Part shown: positions 53,253 through 62,208 of the stretch, in pieces
How the letters are laid out: every line of letters starts with the position of its first letter
Position numbering within the stretch: position 1 is the first letter of the stretch
Origin: Cytophagales bacterium
GTDB taxonomy: Bacteria > Bacteroidota > Bacteroidia > Cytophagales > Cyclobacteriaceae
Reading direction: 5' to 3'
NCBI GenBank assembly: GCA_017303795.1
Contig: JAFLBR010000011.1
Coordinates: forward strand, 1 to 64,000
DNA length: 64,000 nucleotides
The notes under the pieces: model-generated
Database searches by the model: none
Told to the model about the DNA's origin: nothing
Seen by the model: the letters and a program-made list of their open reading frames with translations, nothing else
Made by a program: the position numbers and the translations under genes

Positions 53253-55070
53253 TCACGGATCATACACCGTAGCCGGTGCCGTTATCAAACTGGTTGGATA
53301 TTTTATTCGCAGGTTAGCTCTGAATTCAAATCGCCACGGCTCTAATCCTTCCACTGTGGTGGGATAATAATATGCCCGCGCTTCTATCGTATTAAAAATC
53401 AGGTTTTCATTTCGCGCACGTAGCGCAGCAGAAAAACCCGAATAGAAATTTTGTTTCTGAAACAACGCAACATTCTCTTTGGCAAGATACGCCAGATCAA
53501 TCCGGCCAACGGGCGCAAAATGAAACCCGGCTAGCTTCCACGGTGTAAACACCACCGTTTCGGTACGAAAGAATAAGCGCTGCGCACCCCACAAACTATC
53601 TGGCCTGAAACCCTGAATGCCATTGGCATCGCGTATGTCCAACAATCTTTTCTGCCCGCGATTCACCTGTGTGGCAAAATTAATTTCGGCCTGATGCCTG
53701 ATTTTTGTTTTGCCCAGAAAATAAAGTCGGCTGTAGCGACTAACACCAAATTGTGCTAACCCATCTTCAATCAGTTCTTCGCTCCAGTAGTTGCCAAGTT
53801 TTACGGTGTACGTATAAAATGTTCCGGTTTCGTTTACCGTGCTCAGGTTAAGTTCAGCGCCCGTATAAATTCTTTTTTTATCCAATTCATTTTCCCAGCC
53901 ACCTGTAAACGAAAGCCGGTAACCATAAGGCACATCTTCCGTTCGGCCAAAGCCTAACACGTAATTTGTTTTATAAAAATCTTGCTTAAAAAAAGTTAGC
54001 TGCGTTAAAAATGTTGTACGATTGGAATACACTAACCGATCGTTATCCGAAATGATGTCTGGTTTTTTCAAAAAGCGTTCCTCAAACGCTCGCATGGCAA
54101 TAAACCTTCGATTACGATTTTCCGCCAGTGCGTTCGGCAGCTTTTTAAATCCAAACGAATAGCCGACCCATGCATCGTGTATCAGGTATTCATACTTTGC
54201 AAAATCAGAACCTTCTTTGTTCATCGTGTTGGTTGACCAGTTGCGACTGATTTCCGCAGCACCCGCCCAACGCACAAACGGATGAAACAACGGTCGGTCT
54301 AACCGAAAAAAATACGCACTTTCATTTTCGTTGCCTACGCTGCGGCCCGTGTTTATTTCTGTATAACCCGCAGACGCGTTTACAAAACTTCCAAACAAAT
54401 TGGTTTTACCATACAGGTATTCATAACCCGCTGTGGGGTTTCGTTCTGCATCATACACACCCGAAACCTGCAGCCGCTGGCCCATGCCTCCCAGGTTGGC
54501 TTCTTGTATGCGAAACCGATGCTCTGTAATTCCGCGTGGCGAAACCGATGCGCCCAAACTAAACACATCGCGTGTCATTACCAGCAAGTCAATCGAGTCG
54601 CTGTCTTCCGAAATCGGAGCTACAAAAATTTTAGAGTCGAGAATAAAATCAAGGTCGCGCAGGTAGCGTTCGTTATCGGCTGCGCGATACGGATTAAACG
54701 GTTTGCCTTCGCGTAAAAAAATATTTTCGCGCACCACCCACTCTTTGGTGTTGTTGTGTAGCCGGTTGGCAAGCCGCGCAACTGACGAGCGGAACCTGCG
54801 CGTAGTATCTTGCACGGTGCGGTCGAAGCCAATCCGGTTTACAATAATATGACGGATAATTTTTCCTTCGTAAGGCAAAAACGCGTCTTCACTTTTTATG
54901 GTAACAACGGTATCGGCTTTTGGCGTGCGCCTAATTGCCCCCACCACCTGCTTTGTTACTTTGTTTTGTTTTAGCTGATCAATTTTTTTAGTGCGGGTGG
55001 TATCCTGCCCAAAGAGCATTATGGGTAGCCACAGAAAAAACACAAATCCAATCCGCACACCCATTTCCAT
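53253..55070 (-). CDS. Outer-membrane barrel protein, BamA/TamA-like
   Basis: A 605-aa exported protein with signal peptide (MGVRIGFVFFLWLPIMLFGQ). The segment YEGKIIRHIIVNRIGFDRTV looks like a POTRA domain, and NERYLRDLDFILDSKIFVAPISE like its partner. From about residue 185 the chain is a series of beta strands with aromatic ends (QRLQVSGVYDAER, AYFFRLDRPLFHPFVRW) ending in FEFRANLRIKYPTSL, a barrel-like closing strand followed by a short tail. This fits an outer-membrane barrel of the BamA/TamA/Omp85 class or a related Bacteroidota protein; substrate unknown. Confidence 0.78.
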   Translation of the reverse strand: MEMGVRIGFVFFLWLPIMLFGQDTTRTKKIDQLKQNKVTKQVVGAIRRTPKADTVVTIKSEDAFLPYEGKIIRHIIVNRIGFDRTVQDTTRRFRSSVARLANRLHNNTKEWVVRENIFLREGKPFNPYRAADNERYLRDLDFILDSKIFVAPISEDSDSIDLLVMTRDVFSLGASVSPRGITEHRFRIQEANLGGMGQRLQVSGVYDAERNPTAGYEYLYGKTNLFGSFVNASAGYTEINTGRSVGNENESAYFFRLDRPLFHPFVRWAGAAEISRNWSTNTMNKEGSDFAKYEYLIHDAWVGYSFGFKKLPNALAENRNRRFIAMRAFEERFLKKPDIISDNDRLVYSNRTTFLTQLTFFKQDFYKTNYVLGFGRTEDVPYGYRLSFTGGWENELDKKRIYTGAELNLSTVNETGTFYTYTVKLGNYWSEELIEDGLAQFGVSRYSRLYFLGKTKIRHQAEINFATQVNRGQKRLLDIRDANGIQGFRPDSLWGAQRLFFRTETVVFTPWKLAGFHFAPVGRIDLAYLAKENVALFQKQNFYSGFSAALRARNENLIFNTIEARAYYYPTTVEGLEPWRFEFRANLRIKYPTSLITAPATVYDP

Positions 55071-55114
55071 AAGCTGAAAAATAGGGATTTTTACTTTTCA
55101 AACTGAAGTTAAAA

Positions 55115-55250
55115 TAAATGGGCGGCCCCCCGATGCGCACAAGCCAACGCACATGCCTCGGGGCCGGGCTTTCCGTTGCAAGTCCGGCCACGCGCGAAAT
55201 GCCTACACGCTTCGGACTTTCCACTGCAATCCCTGGCCGGGGCATTGTTG
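55115..55250. repeat. GC-rich repeat element
   Basis: A block of about 135 bases far more GC-rich than its surroundings. Two related direct units (GGGCTTTCCGTTGCAAGTCC at 55166-55185 and GGACTTTCCACTGCAATCCC at 55213-55232) lie inside it, and the outer parts form imperfect inverted repeats (CCCCCCGATGCG against CGCACATGCCTCGGGGC). It has no coding potential. It resembles intergenic repeats of other Bacteroidota, which is recalled knowledge. Confidence 0.7.
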
Positions 55251-55356
55251 TTTTAAACTGCCATTGAGTTTTGGATTACACAAAGCAATAGTTTATACTT
55301 ATTTTTAATAGTCATAGTTTTAATTTCAGAGGTTTTGTCTATAGGTGAAGAGAAAT

Positions 55357-56184
55357 ATGAAGAACGATATTATTTCAATTGATAATATTAAAGATGCCCT
55401 TTTGAGGTCCGGGTACTTGATGGAGAATCGTGTTTTGAATTTTTTCCAAGCAGCGGGATTAAATTCGATAACAAATCATCATTTCCCAGGGGATGAGGAA
55501 GGAAAGTTTAGAGAGATTGACATTATCGCTTCAATGAATTTTGGTAATATTCCTCTTGACAAGAGTTTAAAAGGAGTAAGCATTCATGTTCATTTTGTTG
55601 CCGAATGCATCAATGCCCTTCAACCGATCGGTGTTTTTGAAAACTTAGCAAGCCCTGAGTTTAACCGAGAAGCCCTACTTTTCACATTGGTGAATGGAGA
55701 TGAGGATTTAAGAGAACGAAGTTCACTTTTATGGAGTGAGGCATTAGATAGGCTTACCTCTAGTAAAGCACCGGCTAAGCAATACTGCGGGTTTATTCAA
55801 AAAAATCAAAAGGGAGCTGAGTGGATGGCAAGCCATCGCGAAGATTTTCATAGAACCCTTACAAAGCTGACTCAATTTGTTAAATATGATTTGAAGCAGA
55901 TTGAATCAAATTGGTCAGGGAGACGTCCTCAAAATTGTAGAATTGAGATTATAATTCCGCTAATAATACTGCAATGTGAAATTCTTGAGATAAAAAACAA
56001 TACAGAGTTAGAACTTGTAAAAGTTCCATATTACAACTTTAATGCTCCATATGACGAATATACCTCTGTATCAATTGGCTTAGTTAACGAAGAATATTTA
56101 AAGGATTACTTCGAAAATATTGAAACCAAGTTAAAAATGAGTTTCGAATTCCTTAAAAGAGAATTATTGTATTATTATAAGTGA
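55357..56184 (+). CDS. Putative PD-(D/E)XK nuclease-like ORFan
   Basis: About 275 aa from ATG 55357 (a GTG at 55345 is also in frame). The N-terminus (ALLRSGYLMENRVLNFFQAA, then HHFPGDEEGKFREIDIIA) has the order Glu ... Asp-Glu ... Glu-Ile-Asp expected for a PD-(D/E)XK nuclease core: Glu in the first helix, then the acidic EID on a strand. The rest is helical with no recognised domain. No methylase or partner is adjacent. The gene is AT-rich, unlike its neighbours, and starts about 100 bases after the GC-rich repeat element. A defence role is possible but unproven. Confidence 0.6.
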   Translation: MKNDIISIDNIKDALLRSGYLMENRVLNFFQAAGLNSITNHHFPGDEEGKFREIDIIASMNFGNIPLDKSLKGVSIHVHFVAECINALQPIGVFENLASPEFNREALLFTLVNGDEDLRERSSLLWSEALDRLTSSKAPAKQYCGFIQKNQKGAEWMASHREDFHRTLTKLTQFVKYDLKQIESNWSGRRPQNCRIEIIIPLIILQCEILEIKNNTELELVKVPYYNFNAPYDEYTSVSIGLVNEEYLKDYFENIETKLKMSFEFLKRELLYYYK

Positions 56185-56225
56185 AAGCTATAAACACCAA
56201 ACAAAATAATCATAACTCTGACTCC

Positions 56226-56624
56226 ATGAAAACAAAACTCTTCCTCCTCTTTGCCCTCACACTTCTGTTCAGTTGCCAACAACCTGTTGATAGCAACAAA
56301 ATAAAAAAGGGCATGATTAAAGTTGCCATTCTCTATCCCAATGGCGAGGATAAAACCTTTGATATGGAGTATTACTCCACCAAGCACATGCCGTTGGCCG
56401 CCAGTTTATTTGGCGAGTCGCTGGTAACGATGGCTATTGATAAAGGTCTGGCCAGTACCACACCCGGTGTGCCTGCTCCGTACCTCGCTATCGGCTACTT
56501 CTATTTTGAAAACCTGGAGACTATGAAAAGTACCATGGGTGCCCACAGCGAAAAACTCCGGGCCGATGTAGCTAACTATACCAACATTCAACCCGTTCTT
56601 TTGGTGAGTGAAGTGGTGCAGTAG
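56226..56624 (+). CDS. EthD-like lipoprotein
   Basis: A 132-aa lipoprotein (MKTKLFLLFALTLLFSCQQP, lipobox Cys17) starting at ATG 56226, with an EthD/dimeric alpha-beta-barrel domain: IKVAILYPNGEDKTFDMEYY, STKHMPLAASLFGE and YLAIGYFYFENLETMKSTMG match the EthD family (PF07110 type). Members have no assigned enzymatic role in most bacteria. The earlier in-frame start at 56181 would overlap the previous gene by four bases and add no signal peptide. Confidence 0.82.
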   Translation: MKTKLFLLFALTLLFSCQQPVDSNKIKKGMIKVAILYPNGEDKTFDMEYYSTKHMPLAASLFGESLVTMAIDKGLASTTPGVPAPYLAIGYFYFENLETMKSTMGAHSEKLRADVANYTNIQPVLLVSEVVQ

Positions 56625-56689
56625 CGTTTGCATTCAGGCGTCATGACGGCTGTTTGCTAAGCTTTAAAGCCGTCTTTCCATTCATAATA

Positions 56690-57373
56690 CCAAACCCTAC
56701 TTAAGCGCAAACAATCCTGAGCGGGTGTTGACCATAGTCCTCAACCGGAGTTTGAATAATTGATCTTCTATTGAAAAGAAAAAGCAAGCGAAGGATCTCA
56801 TTCGGGTTTCGAATAAGCAGATACTCCGCTCTTAGGATTTTGGATTGAAAACCGGTTAGCACTACTGATTAGTTTTGATTTAGACTCGTTACACGGTTGC
56901 TCAGGATTGCGGTTAGAGTTTTAGTTTGGAGTAGTTTAGAGTTTTTTGCCCGAAGCCAAATTCTACCCAAGCGCAAGCAATCCTGAGCGGGTGTTGACTA
57001 TAGTCCTCAACCGGAGTTTGAATAATTGATCTTCTATTGAAAAGAAAAAGCAAGCGAAGGATCTCATTCGGGTTTCTAATAAGGAGATCCTTCGCTCTGA
57101 GTATTTTGGATTGAAAACCGGTTTAGCACAACCCTTACTAGTTTTGATTTGGATTCGTTACACGGGTCGCTCAGGATTGCGGTTAGAGTTTTAGTTTGGA
57201 ATAGTTTAGAGTTTTTTGCCCGAAGCCAAATTCTACCCAAGCGTAAGCAATCCTGAGCGGTGTTGGCTTTGAACTTCAAACCGCAGTTTGAATAATTGAA
57301 TTTCTTTTGAAAAGAAAACCAAGCGAAGGATCTCATTCGGGTTTCGAATAAGGGGATTCTTCGCACTTCACAC
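56690..57373. repeat. Tandem 266-270 bp repeat array
   Basis: Two complete copies and one partial copy of a 266-270 bp unit lie in tandem; the anchor CAATCCTGAG occurs at 56712, 56978 and 57248. Each copy carries the invariant arm AAGCGAAGGATCTCATTCGG. Inside the first two copies GCAATCCTGAGCG-type ends face CGCTCAGGATTGC-type ends as inverted repeats. Copy 2 contains a perfect 13-bp stem (57053-57065 with 57084-57096). The 1041-base gap between the EthD gene and the receptor gene is otherwise non-coding. Confidence 0.85.
57053..57096. other. Perfect 13-bp hairpin in repeat copy 2
   Basis: AGCGAAGGATCTC (57053-57065) pairs with GAGATCCTTCGCT (57084-57096) across an 18-base loop. In copies 1 and 3 the left arm is unchanged while the right arm is degenerate. 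Confidence 0.75.
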
Positions 57374-57623
57374 AGCCTGCCCCGGCTCAGGATCGGTTTT
57401 AAGGTGTGGTTTAAAACCACCCCACCGGGTGGTCATTTATACTTTTAAAAAATCAGTAAAATCCGCCAAAAGGCCTTTTTGCCAGCACCAGATCAGAAAC
57501 AATCTGCAGCTATAAATCAACCTGCAAACGTTAAAGTATGGCGGTTTACCTGTTTATCAAATTGTTAATAAAATGTTCGAAAGATTTAAAACGGAGGCTA
57601 CGTTTTTTAAAAGGTAAAAGGGA

Positions 57624-57631
57624 TATTTTTG
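57624..57631 (+). promoter_or_regulatory. -7 promoter box of the receptor operon
   Basis: TATTTTTG matches TAnnTTTG, with the ATG of the receptor gene 34 bases after the box. Confidence 0.5.
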
Positions 57632-57665
57632 CTGCCTGAAAATCCAATCAATTAAACCCAATTTT

Positions 57666-60600
57666 ATGAGGAAAATTTTACTGCTTGTAATACTCATGGC
57701 AGCGTCTGTAGCGCTATGGGCGCAAGGAGTTACCAGCGCCAGCATGAGTGGTAAGGTGACAGATCAGAACAAGGCTGAAATTCCGGGAGCCAACATAGTG
57801 GCTATACATCAGCCATCAGGTACACAATACGGTAATGCTTCCCGTGCGGACGGTTTTTACAATATCCAAGGTATGCGAGTTGGAGGCCCTTACACAATTA
57901 AGGTGTCCTTTATTGGCTACAAAGAGCAGGTTAAGGAGAATATCTACCTGCAACTTGGACAAAACCTGGTAGTAGATTTTTCATTGGTTGATGAAGCTAC
58001 TCAGTTAGAGGAAATTGTAATTTCAGGTGCCACCGATCCAATTCTTAATTCAGATAAAATTGGGGCCTCTTCTAACTTTGCAGTAAGTCAAATTCAGAGA
58101 CTTCCTTCAATTGGTAGAGATTTCAGAGATTTTTCAAGTTTAACGCCACAAGCAGGTGGTAATTTTAGTTTTGGTGGAAGAAGTAACTTATACAACAATC
58201 TTACGATTGACGGAGCAACTCAAAACAACGTTTTTGGTTTGAGCCCGATCCCTGCTGGTCAGTCCAATACCACGCCTTTTAGTTTGGATGCAATTCAAGA
58301 AGTAACAATTCAACTGTCTCCTTATGATTTAAGACAAGGAAACTTTACAGGGGCAGGTGTTAGTGCGGTTACCCGAAGTGGAACCAATGAACTTAGTGGT
58401 TCAGCTTATTACTTCGCCCGAAACGAAAGTCTTGCCGGGAAAAAGGTTGATGGAATAGAAACTCCCATCCCAAGTTTTGATTTCAAGAATTTTGGTTTCC
58501 GCTTAGGGGGACCAATCATTAAGAACAAGCTATTCTTTTTTGTAAACGCTGAGTTTGAAAAACGCACCGATCCGGCTTACACATTTACTGTAAGACCTGC
58601 CGGGAGTACTAGCCAGGCAGCAAATCAATCTCAGGCAACAGATGATGATGATCCACTAACAGGACTGGCCGGACTAAGACAATTTTTGATTGATAATTAT
58701 AATTATGACCCTGGGGTTTATAAAGATTTTAGTCGTGCAACTGAGAGTCAACGCTATGTAGCTCGTTTTGATTATAACATCAATAAGAATCACAAACTGA
58801 CAGTTCGCGGTAATATTACCAATGCCTTTCAGGATGTACCCCCTAGTACTTCAGGTGGCTTTGTAGGAGGTCCTCCGGGTGGTCGTGGAAATAATAACAA
58901 TGTGTTGTCATTCTCTTCGTCTTATTACAGAATCAACAATAATCAGTCTTCTGTGACAGCTGAGCTTAACTCTTCTTTTCGTAACGGATTGTTTACAAAT
59001 AATCTAGTAGTAGGTTATAGCTCGTTTAGAGATTATCGTCAGGATGCAGGGGGAATAAATACTCCTAACATTCCATTGGTTGATATTTTAGGACCTAATG
59101 GTCAGATGTTAACCTCTTTCGGTCCAGACCCATTTACGCCAAACAACAAGTTGGATCAGAATGTATTTCAAATTAATGATTTCTTCTCTGCTTATTTGAA
59201 AAATCATACAATTACCGTTGGAACAGCTAACGAGTTATATACCTTCAACAACGTATTTACCCAAATTGTAAATGGTGTGTATCGGTATAACAGTCTTGCT
59301 GATTTTTATGGCGATGCTACTCCTTCCCAAACCGCAAATTTCCGTCCGGCACAATACACAGTACAATATGTAGGTGTTCCTGGTGGTCCATCAGCTACTG
59401 CTGCCAAATGGTCGGCTTTACAATTGGGTTTCTTTGCTCAGGATGAATATACAGCTATCCAAAACGTAAAAATAACCGCAGGTATTCGCGTTGACATTCC
59501 TACTTACCTAACCGATCTTCCTCAAAACAGATATGTTAACTCTTTAAATCTTAACGGTGAACAACTGCGCGTGGGCGGCTGGCCTACGGTTAGACCATTA
59601 TACTCACCGCGCGTAGGTGTCAACTGGGATGTGAAGGGCGATCGTACCACTCAAGTAAGAGGTGGTACTGGGTTGCTGACGGGTAGAATACCATTTGTGT
59701 GGTTGTCTAATGCAGTAAGCAATAACGGTCTGTTTTTTGGTCAGTTTAATTCAACAGCTGTACCTTTTGATGTTACTGGAGATGGATTCCCGTACAACTA
59801 TAGCCAAACTCCCTACACTGCTAATTCGGAGTTATTCTCCAACCTAGCATCTGGCACACCTCAACTGATCACTAATCCATTGGATCCGAACTTTGGTCGC
59901 CCAGCAGTTACTGCGGGTATTAATGCAGTTGCCAAAGATTTCAGATTTCCTCAAGTATGGAGAACCAACCTAGCAGTAGATCAAAAACTACCTGGTGGTA
60001 TCGTAGGAACGTTAGAATGGATTTTCACGAAAGATATTAATGCTGTATTGATGCGTGATGCAAACTTGCGCCCTGCCGTAGGAACTTTGCAAGGTGATGG
60101 CCGCCCTTTATATGGAGCCGTAGGTGCTAACCGAACCATTATTGCCAATGATCGCAGATTAAGTGGCGACATAACACAAGCGTTAGTACTCGATAATACC
60201 GATAAAGGTTATCAGTGGAGCGTAACAGCTCAATTCGCAAAAACATTCAACGAGAATTTCCAGCTAACCGCTGCATACACCTATACCGACTCCAGAGAAG
60301 TTAATCCGCAAAGTGGTTCTACTGCTGGTGGTATTTTCTCATCTCAGGCGAACGTGTTAGGTCCAAATAATTCAGGTCAGTCTTTTGCAGCTACGTTGGT
60401 TCCACATCGCATAGTAGCCTATGGTACTTACAGAAAAGAATACCTAAGGCATTTTGCAACCACAGTAGGATTTACCTATATCGGTAATTCAGGTAACAAT
60501 TTCTCTTATACCTATAATGGTGATCCTAATAGTGATGGAACAAATGGAAACGATTTGATTTATATCCCAAGAACAAGAGAGGAGATTCTGCTTACTACTA

Positions 60601-61112
60601 CCAATGCAAACGACAACCGTAGTTTAGATGAAATCTGGAATCAATTAGACAGTTACATTGAACAAGATCCATACCTGAGCAAACGCAGAGGTAAATTTGC
60701 TGAACGTAATGGAGCGTATGCCCCGTGGGTAAACAGATTGAATCTAAGCTTGTTGCAAGATTTTTATATGGATGTGAAAGGCAAACGCCAAACCATTCAA
60801 CTTTCGTTGAACTTAGAGAATGCGTTGAACCTTTTCGATTCAGGAGCGGGTCTAATAAAAAATGCAGCCAGACCACAGTTACTAAACTTTGTTGGTTATG
60901 AACAACCTCATACTGCAGGTTCACTTGGGCAACCTGTTGCAAACGCGGGTCCAGCTAGTACTTTAGGATTACCTTGGGCAGCCACTACCGGCAGACCAAT
61001 CTACACATTCAATACCAATGCGGATGGTACAGCTTTGTCAAATTCGTTCATAAACAATACCGGGGTTGCTGGTCGTTGGCAGTTACAATTTGGTGTTCGT
61101 TATATCTTCTAA
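57666..61112 (+). CDS. Oar-like TonB-dependent outer-membrane receptor
   Basis: An 1148-aa receptor with signal peptide (MRKILLLVILMAASVALWAQ). Residues 25-115 are a carboxypeptidase-regulatory-like domain (MSGKVTDQNKAEIPGANIVA, then FYNIQGMRVGGPYTIKVSFI). A TonB-box-like EEIVISG precedes the plug domain (LPSIGRDFRDFSSLTPQAGG), and the barrel ends in WQLQFGVRYIF, a typical last strand. The layout is that of Oar-like receptors in Bacteroidota. No SusD gene follows, so it is not a canonical polysaccharide uptake pair. Two lipoprotein genes follow at once and may be its surface partners. Ligand unknown. Confidence 0.92.
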   Translation: MRKILLLVILMAASVALWAQGVTSASMSGKVTDQNKAEIPGANIVAIHQPSGTQYGNASRADGFYNIQGMRVGGPYTIKVSFIGYKEQVKENIYLQLGQNLVVDFSLVDEATQLEEIVISGATDPILNSDKIGASSNFAVSQIQRLPSIGRDFRDFSSLTPQAGGNFSFGGRSNLYNNLTIDGATQNNVFGLSPIPAGQSNTTPFSLDAIQEVTIQLSPYDLRQGNFTGAGVSAVTRSGTNELSGSAYYFARNESLAGKKVDGIETPIPSFDFKNFGFRLGGPIIKNKLFFFVNAEFEKRTDPAYTFTVRPAGSTSQAANQSQATDDDDPLTGLAGLRQFLIDNYNYDPGVYKDFSRATESQRYVARFDYNINKNHKLTVRGNITNAFQDVPPSTSGGFVGGPPGGRGNNNNVLSFSSSYYRINNNQSSVTAELNSSFRNGLFTNNLVVGYSSFRDYRQDAGGINTPNIPLVDILGPNGQMLTSFGPDPFTPNNKLDQNVFQINDFFSAYLKNHTITVGTANELYTFNNVFTQIVNGVYRYNSLADFYGDATPSQTANFRPAQYTVQYVGVPGGPSATAAKWSALQLGFFAQDEYTAIQNVKITAGIRVDIPTYLTDLPQNRYVNSLNLNGEQLRVGGWPTVRPLYSPRVGVNWDVKGDRTTQVRGGTGLLTGRIPFVWLSNAVSNNGLFFGQFNSTAVPFDVTGDGFPYNYSQTPYTANSELFSNLASGTPQLITNPLDPNFGRPAVTAGINAVAKDFRFPQVWRTNLAVDQKLPGGIVGTLEWIFTKDINAVLMRDANLRPAVGTLQGDGRPLYGAVGANRTIIANDRRLSGDITQALVLDNTDKGYQWSVTAQFAKTFNENFQLTAAYTYTDSREVNPQSGSTAGGIFSSQANVLGPNNSGQSFAATLVPHRIVAYGTYRKEYLRHFATTVGFTYIGNSGNNFSYTYNGDPNSDGTNGNDLIYIPRTREEILLTTTNANDNRSLDEIWNQLDSYIEQDPYLSKRRGKFAERNGAYAPWVNRLNLSLLQDFYMDVKGKRQTIQLSLNLENALNLFDSGAGLIKNAARPQLLNFVGYEQPHTAGSLGQPVANAGPASTLGLPWAATTGRPIYTFNTNADGTALSNSFINNTGVAGRWQLQFGVRYIF

Positions 61113-61125
61113 ATCAAGAAACAAT

Positions 61126-62184
61126 ATGAAATCTTTATATAAAATTTCAGTCTTACTTCTGGCCCTTGGCCTGCTCTCGTGCGAAGAGAATGATGGTATA
61201 CCAGAAGCGGTTCCATCAACTTCGTTACCAACAAATACAGCTAATTTTTTAATGATTAATGCTGTGCCTGGTGGTCCAAGTTTAGATTTTTACGTGAATG
61301 GAGTAAAAACCGGAGCTAGTTTAACTTCTGCTCAGGGCCAGCAAGGTTATAGCGCTGTTACCATTACAACCCCTGGTGCCATTGCCAATACCAGCATCCG
61401 CGCAAAAGCCACTACAGGTTCTATTGGTGGTGTACTAGGCAGCAGAGATGCAATCTATCGGGCAGGTAATACGAATGTAAATAACCTGGTAGCTTCACCC
61501 AATGCCCGCTATACATTTATCGTATTAGACTCTATCACCAGACCTGCACCAGTGCGTACCTTCAGTTTAAATGCGTTGAATGTATTGGCAGCTGATCAAA
61601 CTTATCTTGTGCGGGCAACCGGCCAGCAAATTACGCGCGACCAGTGGCTGGCACTTGCCTCTGATGCGGATCGCAACAAAGCAGCATCGTTAGGAACAGT
61701 ACCTGCGGGTAGTACAGATTTGGGTGGTGTACGTTTCTTATTGCTGACTGATACCTATCCCACTTTTGCGGGAGGTAACACAACGCAATCAGCCATCCGG
61801 TTTGTTAATGCTGTGCCCAACGCCTATTCGTTACCAACAAATACTCGCATTTCAGTAAGATTAAAACCGACATCGACTGGCTCCAATATTACGCTGGCAA
61901 CTAATGCTGAGTACATTATGAGTACAGCAGGCGGTCATAATCCAACAGTAGGTTCAAGAGCAACTACAGTTGCATTTCCCCTGCGCACAACTGCTACGGG
62001 AGTTCTTGAAAGTGAACAAATTGAGTATGTAATTGAAGTTAGCACCGATGCTTTTACCACCATTGCTTACACTTCATCTCCCGTTAAGTTTGCCGTGGGT
62101 AAAATTTATACAATTGTGGCCACGGGTTTAGCAGGGGGGACAGGCGCTAATGCATTAAGCGCAGCCGTTGTTCAGCACAATTAA
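61126..62184 (+). CDS. DUF4397 domain lipoprotein
   Basis: A 352-aa lipoprotein (MKSLYKISVLLLALGLLSCE, lipobox Cys19). The first half (NFLMINAVPGGPSLDFYVNG) and second half (AIRFVNAVPNAYSLPTNTRI) each carry the NAVP strand of DUF4397 domains, so two related domains seem present. Both are beta-rich. Proteins of this family are exported and often surface-linked; no function is known. The ATG at 61126 was chosen over an earlier in-frame start at 61066, inside the receptor gene. Gap to the receptor stop is 13 bases, indicating co-transcription. Confidence 0.85.
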   Translation: MKSLYKISVLLLALGLLSCEENDGIPEAVPSTSLPTNTANFLMINAVPGGPSLDFYVNGVKTGASLTSAQGQQGYSAVTITTPGAIANTSIRAKATTGSIGGVLGSRDAIYRAGNTNVNNLVASPNARYTFIVLDSITRPAPVRTFSLNALNVLAADQTYLVRATGQQITRDQWLALASDADRNKAASLGTVPAGSTDLGGVRFLLLTDTYPTFAGGNTTQSAIRFVNAVPNAYSLPTNTRISVRLKPTSTGSNITLATNAEYIMSTAGGHNPTVGSRATTVAFPLRTTATGVLESEQIEYVIEVSTDAFTTIAYTSSPVKFAVGKIYTIVATGLAGGTGANALSAAVVQHN

Positions 62185-62208
62185 TTTTAAATCATTAATC
62201 AGAATCAA

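Noticed and set aside
55115-55250. tRNA or other structured RNA gene in the GC-rich block
   Set aside because: No cloverleaf, T-loop or CCA-adjacent arrangement could be drawn; direct and inverted repeat structure fits an intergenic element better.
56690-57373. CRISPR array
   Set aside because: The repeating unit is about 268 bases with no short constant repeat and unique spacers, and no cas gene is near.
57076-57420. A 114-codon minus-strand frame inside the tandem repeats
   Set aside because: It is made of repeat sequence, has no recognisable domain or ribosome-binding site, and its composition is that of the repeat.
60598-60942. A 114-codon antisense frame in the receptor gene
   Set aside because: It lies opposite well-supported barrel-coding sequence and lacks start context.
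57666-62184. SusC/SusD polysaccharide utilisation pair
   Set aside because: The receptor is Oar-like and the following lipoprotein has DUF4397 rather than SusD features; no glycoside hydrolase genes are present.
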